From assembly GCF_013149785.1 (NCBI RefSeq), contig NZ_JABEZU010000003.1, positions 124,001 through 188,000 on the forward strand: a stretch of DNA of 64,000 nucleotides, read 5' to 3'. The notes under the pieces were generated by a model. The model saw only the letters and a list, made by a program, of their open reading frames with translations. It had not been told where the DNA came from and ran no database searches. Below, piece by piece: positions 56,440-64,000 of the stretch (position 1 is its first letter; every line of letters begins with the position of its first letter). Position numbers and translations under genes: made by a program. This stretch comes from Isoptericola halotolerans. Lineage in GTDB: Bacteria > Actinomycetota > Actinomycetes > Actinomycetales > Cellulomonadaceae.

Positions 56440-57578
56440 CCGTCCGCGTGACCGTGAACGGTGACCAGCCCTACGACGTCGTCGTGGGACGCCATCTGCT
56501 CGGCGAGCTGCCGGGGCTGCTCGGCCCGGACGTGCGGCGGGTGCTCGTGATGCACCCCGCGTCGCTGGAGGCCACGGGCGAGGCGGTCCGCGAGGACCTG
56601 GTCGCCCAGGGGTACCAGGCCTTCGCCGCGGAGCTGCCCGACGCCGAGGAGCAGAAGACCGCCCAGGTGGCGGCGTTCTGCTGGCAGGTGATGGGACAGG
56701 CCGACTTCACCCGCTCGGACGCGATCGTGGCGGTCGGCGGCGGCGCGACGACGGACCTCGCCGGGTTCGTCGCGGCCACCTGGTTGCGCGGCATCAAGGT
56801 CGTGCACGTGCCGACCACGTTGCTCGCGATGGTGGATGCCGCCGTCGGAGGCAAGACCGGCATCAACACCGCCGAGGGCAAGAACCTCGTCGGCGCCTTC
56901 CACCCGCCGGCCGGGGTGCTCTGCGACCTCGCCGCGCTGGAGTCCCTCGACCGATGGGACCTGGTGGCCGGGATGGCCGAGGTCGTCAAGACCGGGTTCA
57001 TCGCCGACGAGCGCATCCTCGAGCTCGCCGAGGAGCACGCCGACGCCCTGCGCGAGTGGGCGGGCGCCGGCGCCACCGAGGAGACGTGGGCGGTGCTGAC
57101 CGAGCTCATCGAGCGTTCGGTGCGCGTCAAGGCCCGGGTGGTGGGGGAGGACCTCACCGAGCAGGGGCTGCGCGAGATCCTCAACTACGGCCACACCCTG
57201 GGCCACGCGATCGAGCTGGTCGAGCGCTACCAGCTGCGGCACGGGGCCGCTGTCGCCGTCGGCATGGTCTTCGCGGCCGAGCTCGGCCGGCTCGGCGGCA
57301 AGCTCGACGACGCCGTCGTGGCGCGGCACCGGGAGATCCTCACCGCGCTCGGTCTGCCGACGACGTACCGCGGGGACCGGTGGGACCAGCTGGTGGCCGC
57401 GATGCGCCGGGACAAGAAGGCTCGCGGGGACCTGCTGCGGTTCGTCGTCCTGGACGACGTCGCCAAGCCGGTGCGCCTCGAGGGGCCGGACCCCACGCTG
57501 CTGGCGGCCGCGTACGCCGAGATCTCGAAGGAGCCGCCCACCGGAGGCCCCGGGGTGCCGGTCCAGCTCATCCCCTGA
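56436..57578 (+). CDS. aroB: 3-dehydroquinate synthase
   Basis: A 380-residue NAD- and zinc-dependent enzyme, second step of the shikimate pathway. Blocks: [47 protein letters not shown] and [13 protein letters not shown] with metal-binding Glu and His. ATG overlapping aroK by 4 bp. Convergent with the phosphodiesterase gene (6-bp gap); aroQ, normally next, is 6.4 kb away. Confidence 0.97.
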   Translation: MTVRVTVNGDQPYDVVVGRHLLGELPGLLGPDVRRVLVMHPASLEATGEAVREDLVAQGYQAFAAELPDAEEQKTAQVAAFCWQVMGQADFTRSDAIVAVGGGATTDLAGFVAATWLRGIKVVHVPTTLLAMVDAAVGGKTGINTAEGKNLVGAFHPPAGVLCDLAALESLDRWDLVAGMAEVVKTGFIADERILELAEEHADALREWAGAGATEETWAVLTELIERSVRVKARVVGEDLTEQGLREILNYGHTLGHAIELVERYQLRHGAAVAVGMVFAAELGRLGGKLDDAVVARHREILTALGLPTTYRGDRWDQLVAAMRRDKKARGDLLRFVVLDDVAKPVRLEGPDPTLLAAAYAEISKEPPTGGPGVPVQLIP

Positions 57579-57584
57579 GCGCTG

Positions 57585-58397
57585 TCACACCCACAGCCCG
57601 CGTTCGACCAGGACGTCGCGGAGCAGGTCGGCACGGTCGGTGACGATCCCGTCGACGCCGAGGTCGATCAACCGCCGCATCTCGGTGGGGTCGTTGATCG
57701 TCCACACGTGGACGAACCTCCCTGCGCGGTGCGCGGCCGCGACCGTCCGGGCGTCGACCACCGTCACGCCGTCGTCGGCCCCCGGCACCTGCAGCGCGTC
57801 GACCCGACGCAGGGCGGCCCGGACCACCGACGGGATCCGGAGGCGGGTACCCACGAGGAACCCGATCACCTCGCTGCGGCCGGCGCTCGTGGCGACCGGC
57901 CGTGACAGCCGCGCCACGGTGGCACGACGCCGCCGCGGCGAGAACGACGTGACGCAGACGCGGTCGTGGCTCGCCGTGGACTCGATCGCCGCCGCCGTCG
58001 GGGCGATGCCCGAGTCCGCCTTGACGTCGATGTTCACCCGCAGGTCGGGCCAGGTGCCGAGCACGTCGGTCAGCAGCGGCACCGGTTCGGTGCCGCCGAT
58101 GCGGGCACGGCGCACCACGTCCCAGGGCAGCTCCGCCACGAGGCCGCTGCCGTCGGTGGTGCGGTCCAGCGACTCGTCGTGCAGGGCGACGGCGACCCCG
58201 TCGCGCGTGCCGTGCGCATCGGTCTCGACGTACCGGTAGCCGAGGTCGACGGCCGCCGCGAACGCCGCCATCGAGTTCTCCAGGTTGGCCCGGCCGTGCG
58301 AGAACCCGCGGTGCGCCAGCGCCGCGAAGGCCCCGCGACCGGTGTCGCCCGCTCCGCCGCCGAAGTAGGGATGCTGGGGCCGTGGCACGCGCGTCAT
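57585..58397 (-). CDS. Glycerophosphodiester phosphodiesterase
   Basis: A 270-residue cytoplasmic GDPD-family enzyme. Metal and catalytic residues are in ALAHRGFSHGRANLENSMAAF (HR, E) and ETDAHGTRDGVAVALHD (ExD, H). The TIM barrel continues through NIDVKAD and VHVWTINDP. No signal peptide, so cytoplasmic. ATG at 58397 overlaps the stop of the hydrolase gene upstream on the same strand. Confidence 0.92.
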   Translation of the reverse strand: MTRVPRPQHPYFGGGAGDTGRGAFAALAHRGFSHGRANLENSMAAFAAAVDLGYRYVETDAHGTRDGVAVALHDESLDRTTDGSGLVAELPWDVVRRARIGGTEPVPLLTDVLGTWPDLRVNIDVKADSGIAPTAAAIESTASHDRVCVTSFSPRRRRATVARLSRPVATSAGRSEVIGFLVGTRLRIPSVVRAALRRVDALQVPGADDGVTVVDARTVAAAHRAGRFVHVWTINDPTEMRRLIDLGVDGIVTDRADLLRDVLVERGLWV

Positions 58398-59389
58398 GCC
58401 GCACCTCCCGGCAACCGGTCGCCCAGGAAGCGCACGACCGCATCGAGGTACTCCTGGCGTGGTGCGTCCGCGGACAGGCTGAGGTCGTGCACGGCCCCGT
58501 CGACGACGAGCTCGGTGACGTCGGTGCCCAGGCGGGGGAACAACCGCGCGAGCTGGCGGGTGTCCAGGACCGTGTCCTGGGCGTCGAGGAGGGGGTTGTC
58601 CGGGCTGTCCGGCCCCGAGGCGCCCGCGCGTGCCGCCAGCACGGGGACCGGGACGTCCAGACCGCGCGCCAGACGCAGCTGCGCGCGCCGCACGGCCAGG
58701 AGCCACGCGGCCCGGGCGGGCTGCCCGTCCGGCTTCTTCAACCGGGTGTCGAACGACCACCGACCGCCGTTGTCGACGTGCTGGTACGTCGCGTAGACCG
58801 ACGGGTGGGTGCTCACCACCGCCAGCGGTCGCACCCTGCCCAGCACCCCCAGCAGACTCGTGTTGACCTGGCGGGACAGCCACGATCCGGCCAGGTCGAG
58901 GAAGGGCGAGTCGAGCACCAGCGCGTCCGGGCCCGTGGCACCGTGCGCGTGTGCCCACACCACCGTGGTCAGCCCGCCCGTGGAGTGGGCGTGCACGGCG
59001 AGCGGCGAGCCGGGTTCGAGGGCGCGCACGCTCGACAGCGCGGCGTCGAGGTCCGCGCCGAACTCCCGCAGGGAGGTGGTGAAGTGCGGTGGCAGGCCCG
59101 CCTCGGCGGCGACGTCGACCGGCGGCCGCAGCAGCGAGCGCCCCGCCCGTCGTAGGTCGACCGCGTAGAAGCAGTACCCGGCGTCCGTGAGCGCGTGGGC
59201 GAGGTGGTCCTGGAAGAAGTAGTCGTTGTACCCGTGGACGTGGAGCACAGCCCCCCGTGGGGCGTCAGGGCGGCCGGTACGTCGCACGAGCGTCGCGGGA
59301 CCCAGGGGAGCGGACTGGAAGCCGTCGAGCAGCGGGTCGGGTTCCCAGACGAGCTCGTCGGGCAGTGGGGCGGTCGGCGACGCTGGCAC
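58394..59389 (-). CDS. Alpha/beta hydrolase, monoacylglycerol lipase-like
   Basis: A hydrolase of about 331 residues. VLHVHGYNDYFFQDHLAHAL is the oxyanion region and VHAHSTGGLTT the nucleophile elbow with the catalytic Ser; ARAGASGPDSPDN and DGAVHDLSLSADA hold the likely acid and catalytic His. A lipid ester substrate is suggested by pairing with the phosphodiesterase (4-bp overlap). The start is uncertain: GTG at 59389 or an in-frame GTG at 59455; no ribosome site decides. The gene diverges from the transporter gene. Confidence 0.82.
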   Translation of the reverse strand: MPASPTAPLPDELVWEPDPLLDGFQSAPLGPATLVRRTGRPDAPRGAVLHVHGYNDYFFQDHLAHALTDAGYCFYAVDLRRAGRSLLRPPVDVAAEAGLPPHFTTSLREFGADLDAALSSVRALEPGSPLAVHAHSTGGLTTVVWAHAHGATGPDALVLDSPFLDLAGSWLSRQVNTSLLGVLGRVRPLAVVSTHPSVYATYQHVDNGGRWSFDTRLKKPDGQPARAAWLLAVRRAQLRLARGLDVPVPVLAARAGASGPDSPDNPLLDAQDTVLDTRQLARLFPRLGTDVTELVVDGAVHDLSLSADAPRQEYLDAVVRFLGDRLPGGAA

Positions 59390-59486
59390 GTGGGTACCGT
59401 ACGCCGAAGGGGATGCGCGCGCCCTGCGACCGTCCTTCTGCGCGGCGCTACCCACCGTTCACCCGGATGCGGCAGACTCGGCGCCC

Positions 59487-60863
59487 ATGAGCGACGCCAC
59501 GCCGACGAAGCCGTCGGAACACGACTCCGGTCACCCCTTCGACGCGCTCCCGGCGACCGAGCAGCGTCGACGGGTCCGGTCGTGGGCGCTGTGGGACTGG
59601 GCCACCCAGCCGTTCAACACCGTGGTGCTCACCTTCGTCTTCACGGCCCTGTACCTGACCGGGGAGTCGTTCCTCGACCCGGCGGTCGTCGCCCTGGGGG
59701 AGGACGATCCTGCGTACACCCGGGCGCTCGCAGGCCTGACGAGTGCCCTGGGTGGGTGGATCGCGGCCGGCGGTGTGCTGGTCGCGATCCTGGCTCCGGT
59801 GCTGGGTCGGCGGGCCGACGTCACCGGCCGGCGCAAGGCCTGGCTGGGTGCCGGCACGATCCTGCTGGTGGTCTGCATGTTCGGCCTCGGGTTCGTCCGG
59901 GCCGACCCCGGCTACTTCGTGCTCGGGGCGGCGCTGATCTCGCTGGGCAGCGTCGCCAGCGAGATTGCCGGCGTCAACTACAACGCGATGCTCACCCAGG
60001 TCTCGACACCTCGGACCATCGGCAAGGTCTCGGGCCTCGGCTGGGGGCTCGGCTACGTCGGCGGGATCGTCGCGCTGGTGGCCGTCGTCGTGGCCCAGAC
60101 CTTCGACTGGTGGGGGATGCCCACCGACGACGGGCTGGCCTACCGGGTGATCGCCGTGGGTTGTGGGCTCTGGGCGGTGGCGTTCGCGTGGCCGCTCTTC
60201 CGGAACGTCCCGGAGGCGCCTGCTGCCTCGGACCGTCCCCGGGTCGGGTTCTTCGCCGGGTACGTCGAGCTGTGGCACGACATCCGTGAGCTCTTCCGCA
60301 CGTCGCGCACCACGTTCTGGTTCCTGCTGGCCAGCGCCGTGTACCGGGACGGGCTGGCCGGGGTCTTCACCTTCGGTGCGATCGTGGCGGCCGTGTCCTT
60401 CCGCTTCTCGCCGGACGAGGTGATCGCGTTCGGCATCGCTGCGAACCTCCTGGCAGGGGTGAGCACGATCCTCGCCGGTCGCCTCGACGACCGGCTGGGG
60501 GCCCGTCGCGTCATCGTGTGGTCGCTGGTGGGGCTGGTGGTCTGCGGGCTGGTCGTCGTCGCGCTGCACTCGTCGGGCACCGTGGTGTTCTGGGTCGCGG
60601 GCCTCGCGCTGACCTGCTTCGTCGGTCCGGCCCAGACGGCGTCCCGGTCGTACCTGGCCCGGATGACGCCGGCCGGTCAGGAGTCGGAGATCTTCGGTCT
60701 GTACGCCACCACGGGCCGCGCCGTGTCGTTCCTGACCCCGCTGCTGTGGGGTGTGGTCATCGCCCTGACCGGTGCGACGATCTGGGGCGTGCTGGGCATC
60801 GTGGCCGTCATCCTCGCGGGCCTGGTGCTCATGCTGGTCGTCACCGACCCGGTCGAGGACTGA
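59487..60863 (+). CDS. MFS transporter, UMF1/Atg22-like
   Basis: A 458-residue membrane transporter with about 12 hydrophobic helices. The N-terminal SWALWDWATQPFNTVVLTF is the signature of the UMF1/Atg22-like family; substrates are unknown. The ATG at 59487 gives the cytoplasmic start. Its 3' end overlaps the convergent TetR gene by 23 bp. Confidence 0.87.
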   Translation: MSDATPTKPSEHDSGHPFDALPATEQRRRVRSWALWDWATQPFNTVVLTFVFTALYLTGESFLDPAVVALGEDDPAYTRALAGLTSALGGWIAAGGVLVAILAPVLGRRADVTGRRKAWLGAGTILLVVCMFGLGFVRADPGYFVLGAALISLGSVASEIAGVNYNAMLTQVSTPRTIGKVSGLGWGLGYVGGIVALVAVVVAQTFDWWGMPTDDGLAYRVIAVGCGLWAVAFAWPLFRNVPEAPAASDRPRVGFFAGYVELWHDIRELFRTSRTTFWFLLASAVYRDGLAGVFTFGAIVAAVSFRFSPDEVIAFGIAANLLAGVSTILAGRLDDRLGARRVIVWSLVGLVVCGLVVVALHSSGTVVFWVAGLALTCFVGPAQTASRSYLARMTPAGQESEIFGLYATTGRAVSFLTPLLWGVVIALTGATIWGVLGIVAVILAGLVLMLVVTDPVED

Positions 60864-61434
60864 CCAGGAGAGTCGCGCGGGCGAGCGCCGTCGCGTGCTC
60901 GACGACGGCCGTGCGACGAGCAGCCGCGGCCGTGCCCGGAGCGACGAGCGCGGTGAGCGCGGTGAGCGTCCAGGCGCTGGTGACGAGCATGACCACGGAC
61001 AGCAGGAGCTGTCGCGCGGAGGCGTCGTCGGGCACGGCCAGGGCGTCGCGCAGGTGCGAGGCGACCTCCGAGCACGACGACACCCGTTGCACGGCTGCCG
61101 CGGGTTCGTCCAGCTCGAGGCTCTCCCAGGCGAGCAGACGGGCGACGTCCGGGTCGGCCGCGTACCGGTCCCACAGGCGTCCCGCCCACCGGCCGAGGGC
61201 ATCTTCGCCGTGACCGTCCAGATCGAGGCCGTCCAGCAACCCGTCGAGGCGGTGGGTCAGCACGTGGTCGAAGAACCGCCGCTTGCTGCCGAAGTAGGCG
61301 TAGATCCGCTCCTTGTTGACCCCGGCGTCGCGGCTGACGGCATCGACGGAGGTCCCGGCGAACCCGGTGGCGGCGAACTGCCGGCCGCCGGCGTCGAGCA
61401 GGCGCTCGCGGGTACTCGTGGTGTCCCTGGGCAT
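60841..61434 (-). CDS. TetR/AcrR family regulator
   Basis: A 197-residue regulator. The N-terminal helix-turn-helix (about 10-55) has RERLLDAGGRQFAATGF, SVDAVSRDAGV and NKERIYAYFGSKRRFFDH; the C-terminal part is a ligand-binding helical domain with no known ligand. It lies divergent from a Rossmann-fold gene with a palindrome between them (61450-61467), and convergent with the MFS gene. It likely controls the Rossmann-fold gene and itself. Confidence 0.92.
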   Translation of the reverse strand: MPRDTTSTRERLLDAGGRQFAATGFAGTSVDAVSRDAGVNKERIYAYFGSKRRFFDHVLTHRLDGLLDGLDLDGHGEDALGRWAGRLWDRYAADPDVARLLAWESLELDEPAAAVQRVSSCSEVASHLRDALAVPDDASARQLLLSVVMLVTSAWTLTALTALVAPGTAAAARRTAVVEHATALARATLLVSPRPGR

Positions 61435-61449
61435 GTGGTCACCCTAGAC

Positions 61450-61467
61450 GCCAACCGTTCGGTTGGC
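61450..61467. promoter_or_regulatory. Candidate TetR operator
   Basis: GCCAACCGTTCGGTTGGC is an 18-bp palindrome with a TT centre, 15 bp before the TetR start and 39 bp before the start of the divergent oxidoreductase gene. This is where a TetR dimer would sit to control both. Confidence 0.7.
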
Positions 61468-61505
61468 ATAGGGTCCGACCACCGACCGAACGTGTGGAGA
61501 ACTCG

Positions 61506-62447
61506 ATGAAGGCACTGGTCCTGGGCGCGCGGGGCGCCGTCGGACAGCATGTCGTGGCCGCGCTGCGCGGCCACGGGCACGACGTCACCCCGGCGGGAAG
61601 GTCCGGGTCCGACGGTGGGGTGCGCGTCGACCTGTCCGCCCCGGACGGCGCCGTCCGGCTGCGCGAGGCCGCTGCCGGGCAGGCCGTCGTGATCAACGCC
61701 TCCGGCGTGGAGGAGCCCTGGATCGCGGGCGAGCTCGGCGGGGCGGCGCTGGTGGACATCAGCGCGAGCAGCGCCTACCTGGTCGCGCTGCGTGCCTGCG
61801 CTGCGCCGAGCACCTCCGTCGTGCTGGGAGCGGGCCTCGTGCCCGGCCTGTCCACCGTGCTGGTCGGTGCGCTCGAGACACGGCCGGGCGACGAGGTCGA
61901 CGTGGCAGTGATGCTCGGCTCGGGGGAGAAGCACGGGGCGGCTGCCGTGTCGTGGACCGAGAAGCTGGTCGGCACCGACGTGCATGCCCCGCCCGAGGGC
62001 GTCCGGGTCCGCAACCTGCGGACCCGGCGCCGCGTGGTCGGGCCGGACGGGCGGCGACGGACGTACCTGCGGACCGACTTCGCCGACCACGTGCTCCTGG
62101 ACGACCTCGTCGTGCGGTCGTGGCTCACGCTCTCCAACGGGCCGGCGACGGCGGCCCTGGCGCTGGTCGGCCGGCTCGGGAAGGGCCGCCGGCTGATCAG
62201 CGGCGCTCCGCTCGTCGGCTCCGAGGAGTGGAGCCTGCAGGCGACCGTGCGGCGCACAGCACAACGGCTCGCGGCCACCGGGTCCGGTCAGTCCCGTGCC
62301 ACCGGTCTGCTCACCGCCCTGGCCGCCGAACGTGTGGTGTCCGCCGCGCCGGGGCGATGCGTCACGATGGCTGACGTCGTCGCGGTCGACGACGCGCTCG
62401 GGGTGCTCGAACCGCCCCTCAGTCGTGTCCGGCCGGCAGGACGTTGA
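61506..62447 (+). CDS. NAD(P)-binding oxidoreductase, saccharopine dehydrogenase-like
   Basis: A 313-residue Rossmann-fold protein. The dinucleotide loop is LVLGARGAVGQHVV at the N-terminus; the rest (VVINASGVEEPWIAGELGG, LGAGLVPGLSTVLVG) follows saccharopine dehydrogenase-like proteins. Substrate unknown. The ATG at 61506 has GGAG 6-7 bases upstream; a GTG at 61494 is possible. Divergent from the TetR gene, which likely represses it. Its end overlaps the FAD oxidase gene by 29 bp, tail to tail. Confidence 0.78.
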   Translation: MKALVLGARGAVGQHVVAALRGHGHDVTPAGRSGSDGGVRVDLSAPDGAVRLREAAAGQAVVINASGVEEPWIAGELGGAALVDISASSAYLVALRACAAPSTSVVLGAGLVPGLSTVLVGALETRPGDEVDVAVMLGSGEKHGAAAVSWTEKLVGTDVHAPPEGVRVRNLRTRRRVVGPDGRRRTYLRTDFADHVLLDDLVVRSWLTLSNGPATAALALVGRLGKGRRLISGAPLVGSEEWSLQATVRRTAQRLAATGSGQSRATGLLTALAAERVVSAAPGRCVTMADVVAVDDALGVLEPPLSRVRPAGR

Positions 62448-63807
62448 GGTTGCTGCGGAAGAGGTTCGTCGGGTCGTAGGTCGCCTTGGCCTCGGCCAGC
62501 CGCCGACCGGTGTCCCCCGGGTAGGCCTGCGCGAGCAGGGTGGGGTCACCGTCCATGACGAAGTTGGCGTAGGCCCCGTGCCGGCCCCGGCGCACGCGGT
62601 CGGCGACGTCCGCCACCCAGTCGACGTGCTCGGCGACCGCCTCCGCCGTCGGTTCGGCCGCGGCGACGACGCCGGTGATCGGCGCGTCGCGGTGGGCGTA
62701 GGCGGTGGCTCCGGTCGGGACGTCGGCGACGGCACCGCCGAGGACACGCAGCTGCACCACCCGCATCATGGCGGTGCTCGACCCCAGGGCGTCCAGGATG
62801 TCGGCTGCGGCGGCCTCGTCGACGTCGTCGGCGTAGAACGACCTGTTGTGCATCGCCATCGGGGGGCCGTCGGGGCCTTCGAGGAGCCCGATGTACGGAC
62901 CGGGGGCGACCAGGTCGGCGATGATGCCTCCGGCCTGCTCGCCGAGCGCGCGCAGCGGTGCGAGCGCGGCGTCGGCGTCGTCGACGCCGCCGGACCAACA
63001 GAGGTTGACCATGACGACGAGGCGACCGTGTGCCTCCTCGGGGAGGAACGGCACCGGCGGGGCCACCATGACCATGACGATGGCCGTGAGCTCGCGAGGG
63101 GCCTGGCGAAGCGTCGCGACCACACCCGCGACGGTGGTCGGTGTCGCCGGCAGGATGAGCGGGCCACCGACGACCGTCCCGATCTCGTGGGTGTCGAACG
63201 TCAGCTCCGTGACGACACCAAAGTTTCCCCCGCCCCCGCGCAACGCCCAGAACAGGTCGGGGTGCTCCTGAGCGGAGGCGGTCCGCACCTGTCCGTCGGC
63301 AGTGACGACCCGGGCCGAGTGCAACGAGTCGATCGTCATGCCGAGCCGGCGGGACAGGAACCCGACCCCGCCCCCGAGGGTGATCCCCGCGACGCCCACC
63401 GTGCCGGCGTCGCCGAAGGGCGTGATGAGGCCGTGCTGCGTCGTCGCGGCGGTGTAGGCGCCGGCTGTGACGCCGCCCCCGGCGGTCGCCCTCCGGGCGG
63501 CGCGATCGACCTGGACGTCATCGAGCCCGCGGACGTCGAGCACGAGCGCCCCGGGCCGCCGGCCGCGGCCGAGGGCAGAGTGGCCCCCGGAGCGGACCGC
63601 GAGCTCGAGCCCGTGGTCGGCAGCGAAGCGGACCGCGCGGGCCACCCCGGCGGCGTCGGTGGGACGGACGACGGCGTCCGGTACGGCGTCGACGCCGCCG
63701 GGCCGGATCTGGTGCGCAGCGACGAATCCCTCGTCCAGCGGTGTCAGGACGAGGGAGGTGCCGTGGAGGGCGGCACGCAGGGCGGACGGCGACAGGGTGC
63801 TGGTCAT
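62419..63807 (-). CDS. FAD-linked oxidase, BBE-like
   Basis: A 462-residue flavoprotein. The N-terminal FAD domain carries AVRSGGHSALGRG with the His that binds FAD covalently; where bicovalent enzymes have TCP, the site reads DAGTVG, so only one covalent link is expected. The C-terminal BBE block is YDPTNLFRSN. Substrate unknown; sugars, phenols or alkaloids are used by relatives. No signal peptide. GGAGG precedes the ATG at 63807. Confidence 0.88.
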   Translation of the reverse strand: MTSTLSPSALRAALHGTSLVLTPLDEGFVAAHQIRPGGVDAVPDAVVRPTDAAGVARAVRFAADHGLELAVRSGGHSALGRGRRPGALVLDVRGLDDVQVDRAARRATAGGGVTAGAYTAATTQHGLITPFGDAGTVGVAGITLGGGVGFLSRRLGMTIDSLHSARVVTADGQVRTASAQEHPDLFWALRGGGGNFGVVTELTFDTHEIGTVVGGPLILPATPTTVAGVVATLRQAPRELTAIVMVMVAPPVPFLPEEAHGRLVVMVNLCWSGGVDDADAALAPLRALGEQAGGIIADLVAPGPYIGLLEGPDGPPMAMHNRSFYADDVDEAAAADILDALGSSTAMMRVVQLRVLGGAVADVPTGATAYAHRDAPITGVVAAAEPTAEAVAEHVDWVADVADRVRRGRHGAYANFVMDGDPTLLAQAYPGDTGRRLAEAKATYDPTNLFRSNLNVLPAGHD

Positions 63808-63936
63808 CGGGGCCTCCGTGGGCAGAGCGGTGGGGTGCGGGACGTGCGCGACCACCAGCATCGGACTTCGAGCAGGGTTGAGGTCAAGGGATTGCCTCCG
63901 GGTGTGTCCGCCGGTCGGACGCCGCAGAGGGGTGGG

Positions 63937-63942
63937 TACGCT
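63937..63942 (+). promoter_or_regulatory. -10 box of aroQ (probably leaderless)
   Basis: TACGCT ends 7 bases before the ATG at 63950. It gives aroQ its own promoter, as needed since the accessory block separates it from aroB. Confidence 0.45.
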
Positions 63943-63949
63943 CACGGCC

Positions 63950-64000
63950 ATGACAGTCGACGACGCCGCACGTGTGCTGATCCTCAACGGTCCCAACCTC
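63950..64000 (+). CDS. aroQ: 3-dehydroquinate dehydratase, type II (3' truncated by the window)
   Basis: Only the first 17 codons are visible: a short start followed by RVLILNGPNL. The block ILNGPNL is the diagnostic N-terminus of type II dehydroquinases, which convert 3-dehydroquinate to 3-dehydroshikimate. Context (aroC, aroK, aroB upstream) supports the call. Confidence 0.85.
   Translation, partial: MTVDDAARVLILNGPNL

Overview
The window is about 64 kb of very GC-rich, gene-dense DNA from an actinobacterium. Three things point there: a phosphatidylinositol mannoside (PIM) pathway, many GTG starts and probably leaderless genes with TANNNT -10 boxes, and a backbone gene order that follows the Mycobacterium tuberculosis Rv2614c to Rv2537c segment in the same relative orientation. 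The cell-surface gene types (DUF5979 repeats, LPXTG proteins, class F sortase, SipW-type peptidase) and the lack of mycobacterial families suggest Micrococcales, most likely Cellulomonas or a close relative. No rRNA, tRNA, CRISPR array, transposase or prophage gene was recognised.

Layout. 1-6.6 kb is a surface and stress region: the C-terminal part of a giant LPXTG protein built of DUF5979-type repeats, a hexapeptide-repeat protein, a SigK/RskA-type sigma/anti-sigma pair, a class F sortase coupled to a DUF4397 membrane protein, and small proteins. 6.6-9.6 kb holds a ClC transporter, a DUF664 protein, a type 5 uracil-DNA glycosylase and a small helical protein. 9.6-16.8 kb is thrS, a HIT phosphorylase, the PIM genes (pgsA, patA, pimA), a membrane protein and pdxS. 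16.8-22.0 kb separates pdxS from pdxT: a CrtA-like protein, a Nudix hydrolase, a four-gene SipW secretion cassette and a CPBP protease. 22.2-32.7 kb is pdxT, yebC, ruvCAB, yajC, secDF, apt and the bifunctional (p)ppGpp enzyme. 32.7-38.7 kb carries an ATP-dependent DNA ligase, a DHFR-like protein, a LigD-type polymerase, an AbiEi-like protein, a DUF349 protein and a cyclophilin. 38.8-52.5 kb is an MBL hydrolase, hisS, an SOS-box radical SAM gene, aspS, rarA, rpsD, two small membrane proteins, alaS and ruvX. 52.6-57.6 kb is mltG followed by aroE, aroC, aroK and aroB. 57.6-63.8 kb is a block of six accessory genes, after which aroQ begins at the right edge.

How the genes work together. Most genes are housekeeping: aminoacylation (thrS, hisS, aspS, alaS), recombination repair (ruvCAB, ruvX, rarA), protein export (yajC-secD-secF), PLP synthesis (pdxS/pdxT), the shikimate pathway and PIM lipids. 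The accessory parts are where new biology may lie: (i) a sigma/anti-sigma/sortase/DUF4397 module with a SigK-like promoter, (ii) a SipW peptidase cassette with two alternate-signal substrates and one LPXTG protein, (iii) an orphan DNA end-joining ligase and polymerase pair without Ku, and (iv) the redox/regulator block inside the aro locus. All functions are read from sequence motifs and family knowledge; nothing was searched or computed.
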